Shown piece by piece: positions 62,240 to 64,000 of a stretch of DNA of 64,000 nucleotides (position 1 is the stretch's first letter; every line of letters begins with the position of its first letter). A program made the translations under genes and the position numbers. The DNA comes from Ochromonas danica (Eukaryota; Sar; Chrysophyceae; Chromulinales; Chromulinaceae): positions 123,007 through 187,006 of the forward strand of contig VKHL01000048.1 of assembly GCA_015146655.1 (NCBI GenBank). The letters run 5' to 3'. The notes under the pieces were generated by a model. It was not told the origin of the DNA. It was given only the letters and a program-made list of their open reading frames with translations, and did not search any database.

Positions 62240-64000
62240 CTAAGGACAATAGTCATCAACATAATCCATTAGTTGACATGAACGATAGTCTTCACGAAGG
62301 AAGTTCACATTCCCCAGAGGAACATACATTCCATAGTATTGAATAATTGGAACACTACGATCTCGAAGAGACTTCCAAGACTTCCTCTCAAGACAATTCT
62401 GTCGAGGTAGACAACATGATTGAGTCATCCATTTATTGCCAATAGGGGGCCTCATCTTGGATGGGAGGAGGGTATTACTATTATCATCGAGTGTTTGCTT
62501 TGAATGGGAAGTCATTGCTGCTGTTATTGTCTTGACTGCTACAGGCTTGATAACACTCTCTCCTTCTTCTTGTGATGATGATCGTGTTACATTGAATAGC
62601 TCACGACTTAATTGTATAATATCATCTCTTCCTAATCCTTTCATCAAAGCTTCAGCTGAATAAGGCATCAATCGATGTGGTAATATCATATGTCCAGGAT
62701 AGATCTTTAAATGTCGATATAACATTGGTAACTCTCGAGTTATTAAGATCTGATCACTTTCAGTATAAAAGACATAATCAAAGTCATATACACCATCAAT
62801 TAACCGTTGACGTAACATTTGTGTACTTCCAACAGGTAAACCAGCACTTTTGGGTAGATTTTGTAACAGCATGACATCATAGAAAGGTAAACCAGAAGCA
62901 TTCCAAGCCCATTGTACATCTTCTGCTCTTGCTACTGCTACTATGATAGATGGAAAGAATTCATATAAACTCCAAAAGCATGTCTTAAGATATTCAAATC
63001 GATTGCCTAATTCTGAATGACCTGCTCCCATAGCTCCACCAAGGAAAGGCATAAGTACTACTGTTCGTTTAGCTTCATGACTATAGTGAATAGAACGAGA
63101 ACGTTGTTTAGGATCATTTAACTGTTGTAAGACTTTCCCAGTGTAGATGATGTTATCAATACGAGACCAATAGTCTTTCTGATCTTGTCGATTAGACCAG
63201 ATATGACGAATATATTTCTTATTACTTCGTTCATAAGCAGAGAGATGAATGACAGAGAAATCTAAGACATCTAAGGTTTGCATGATAATACCAGGTAGAT
63301 TACCATGTTTATAGAACCTATTACCAGGTGGGAAGAGAGAACCAGTCAGTCAGTCAGTCAGTCAGTCAGTCAGTCACCATCAGTAATGTCAAGAGGTAGT
63401 AGAAGGGCTGGTCTCACCTGTTAGACTGACGCATGTAGACAAAAGAAGCCATCTCACAATTCACCCAAGATAAGTTGAAACGATCACTTTTCTCTAAATA
63501 TTGTAAACCATAACATATAACACATATCATATTATTACAGCAGTAGTGTCATCACAGAAGATTGAGGTAACTAACACATCACACAGCAAGGAGGAAACAA
63601 CAAGGACACACTATACCTTCGATCATGTGCTGTTTAGTAGTGAGATAGGCAGCACTATAGGCTTCAAAGACACCATTGCAGAGATGTAGCTTGAGATTGT
63701 CCTTCTCATAGACTGCACGCTGAAGTTGCATATCGGGACCTGGTCGTCTAACATGAAACACAAAACATCATGAGCGCAAAACACTTATAGTAAGATTTCA
63801 TGCATGACTATAAAAACTACCACTACAATCCATCAAGAATGAAAACTGAAAAACACTTCAAACCAAACTGAAAGATACTCACCCTGCTGCCTGTTCCGCA
63901 GACAGTGTGGGGACATGGGGCACATAACTGGAGAAATCAATCTGACACTGCTGGTGATAGTCCACATGGGATTGACTGCTAGGATACGCCACACTAGGCC
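62240..64000 (-). CDS. Glycosyltransferase-like protein, 5' end beyond window (partial)
   Basis: Four exons are seen: 63883-64000 (open at the window edge), 63617-63747, 63418-63493 and 62240-63317. All junctions are GT-AG and the frame is continuous (phases 2, 1, 2), giving about 467 residues. Notable parts: GPDMQLQRAVYEKDNLKLHL, a short RFNLSWVNCEMASF exon, KHGNLPGIIMQTLDVLDFSV, and in the last exon RTVVLMPFLGGAMGAGHSEL, ARAEDVQWAW and DFDYVFYTESDQILITRELP. The acidic ESD/TESDQ segment after a hydrophobic strand and the general pattern suggest a GT-A-like glycosyltransferase, but no textbook DXD is certain. The C-terminus has paired Cys. The intron before the last exon contains a GTCAGTCAGTCA tract (63345-63375). 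Confidence 0.7.

Noticed and set aside
1-64000. CRISPR arrays, bacterial operons, rRNA or tRNA genes
   Set aside because: Tandem repeats here have coding or microsatellite character rather than spacers; no tRNA-like cloverleaf with a TTCRANNC loop was noticed, and the gene structure is eukaryotic.

Overview
This is nuclear DNA of a eukaryote, most likely a photosynthetic stramenopile (ochrophyte alga). Three points support this. A Psb27 gene (photosystem II assembly) carries what looks like a signal-transit-lumen leader. Three proteins have a hydrophobic leader ending in an Ala-Phe motif, as in the ASAFAP motif of plastid proteins in algae with red secondary plastids. A huge surface protein contains the PSSQPSSQPT repeats common in ochrophytes. 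Genes have 0 to 4 short GT-AG introns. Codon use is AT-leaning, homopeptides (N, G, T, S) are abundant, and intergenic DNA is rich in short self-complementary words built from CTAG, GTAC and TACTGTA. A 10-N scaffold gap lies at 23166-23175. Species cannot be assigned.

Layout. 1-17.8 kb: a hypothetical protein; two inverted LCMT-like methyltransferase paralogs flanking a TPR gene and sharing a 413-bp identical tract; a four-exon FYVE-PIH1-PH-PH gene; a PH-domain membrane protein divergent from a small FAM177-like gene; and a five-exon plastid-directed dienelactone hydrolase fused to LEA-like repeats. 17.8-23.5 kb is a mobile-element graveyard: a decayed DDE transposon with 53-bp terminal inverted repeats, a 174-bp MITE-like element, an LRR-like gene fragment, an intact membrane-anchored P-loop NTPase gene whose intron is a CT tract, and a broken Tc1/mariner-type transposase containing a perfect 52-bp foldback. 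23.6-30.5 kb: a four-exon gene for a 2133-residue armadillo-like protein. 31.8-34.0 kb: a low-complexity single-span membrane protein. 34.9-41.9 kb: a giant receptor-like protein with seven propeller blades, 22 PSSQ repeats, a GPS-like motif and about seven membrane segments. 42-45.6 kb is mostly gene-poor. 45.7-46.6 kb: Psb27. 48.2-50.1 kb: heat shock transcription factor. 51.3-64 kb: a SIM-bearing hypothetical protein, a membrane-anchored methyltransferase, a Ser/Thr-rich protein with SxIP motifs, a TauE/SafE transporter, a small plastid-type protein, a PHO88/SND3 homolog, and a glycosyltransferase-like gene running off the right edge.

The genes form no operon or obvious shared pathway. Divergent pairs with short shared 5' regions are seen at 14475-14733 and 55746-55998. 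The strongest candidates for undescribed biology are new domain combinations (FYVE-PIH1-PH-PH; DLH plus LEA-like repeats; propeller plus PSSQ stalk plus GPS-like plus multi-pass) and a palindromic ATTCCATGGAAT-type motif that recurs in 5' flanks. All exon joins were read by eye from splice consensus and frame continuity. Family names come from remembered motifs; no search was run.
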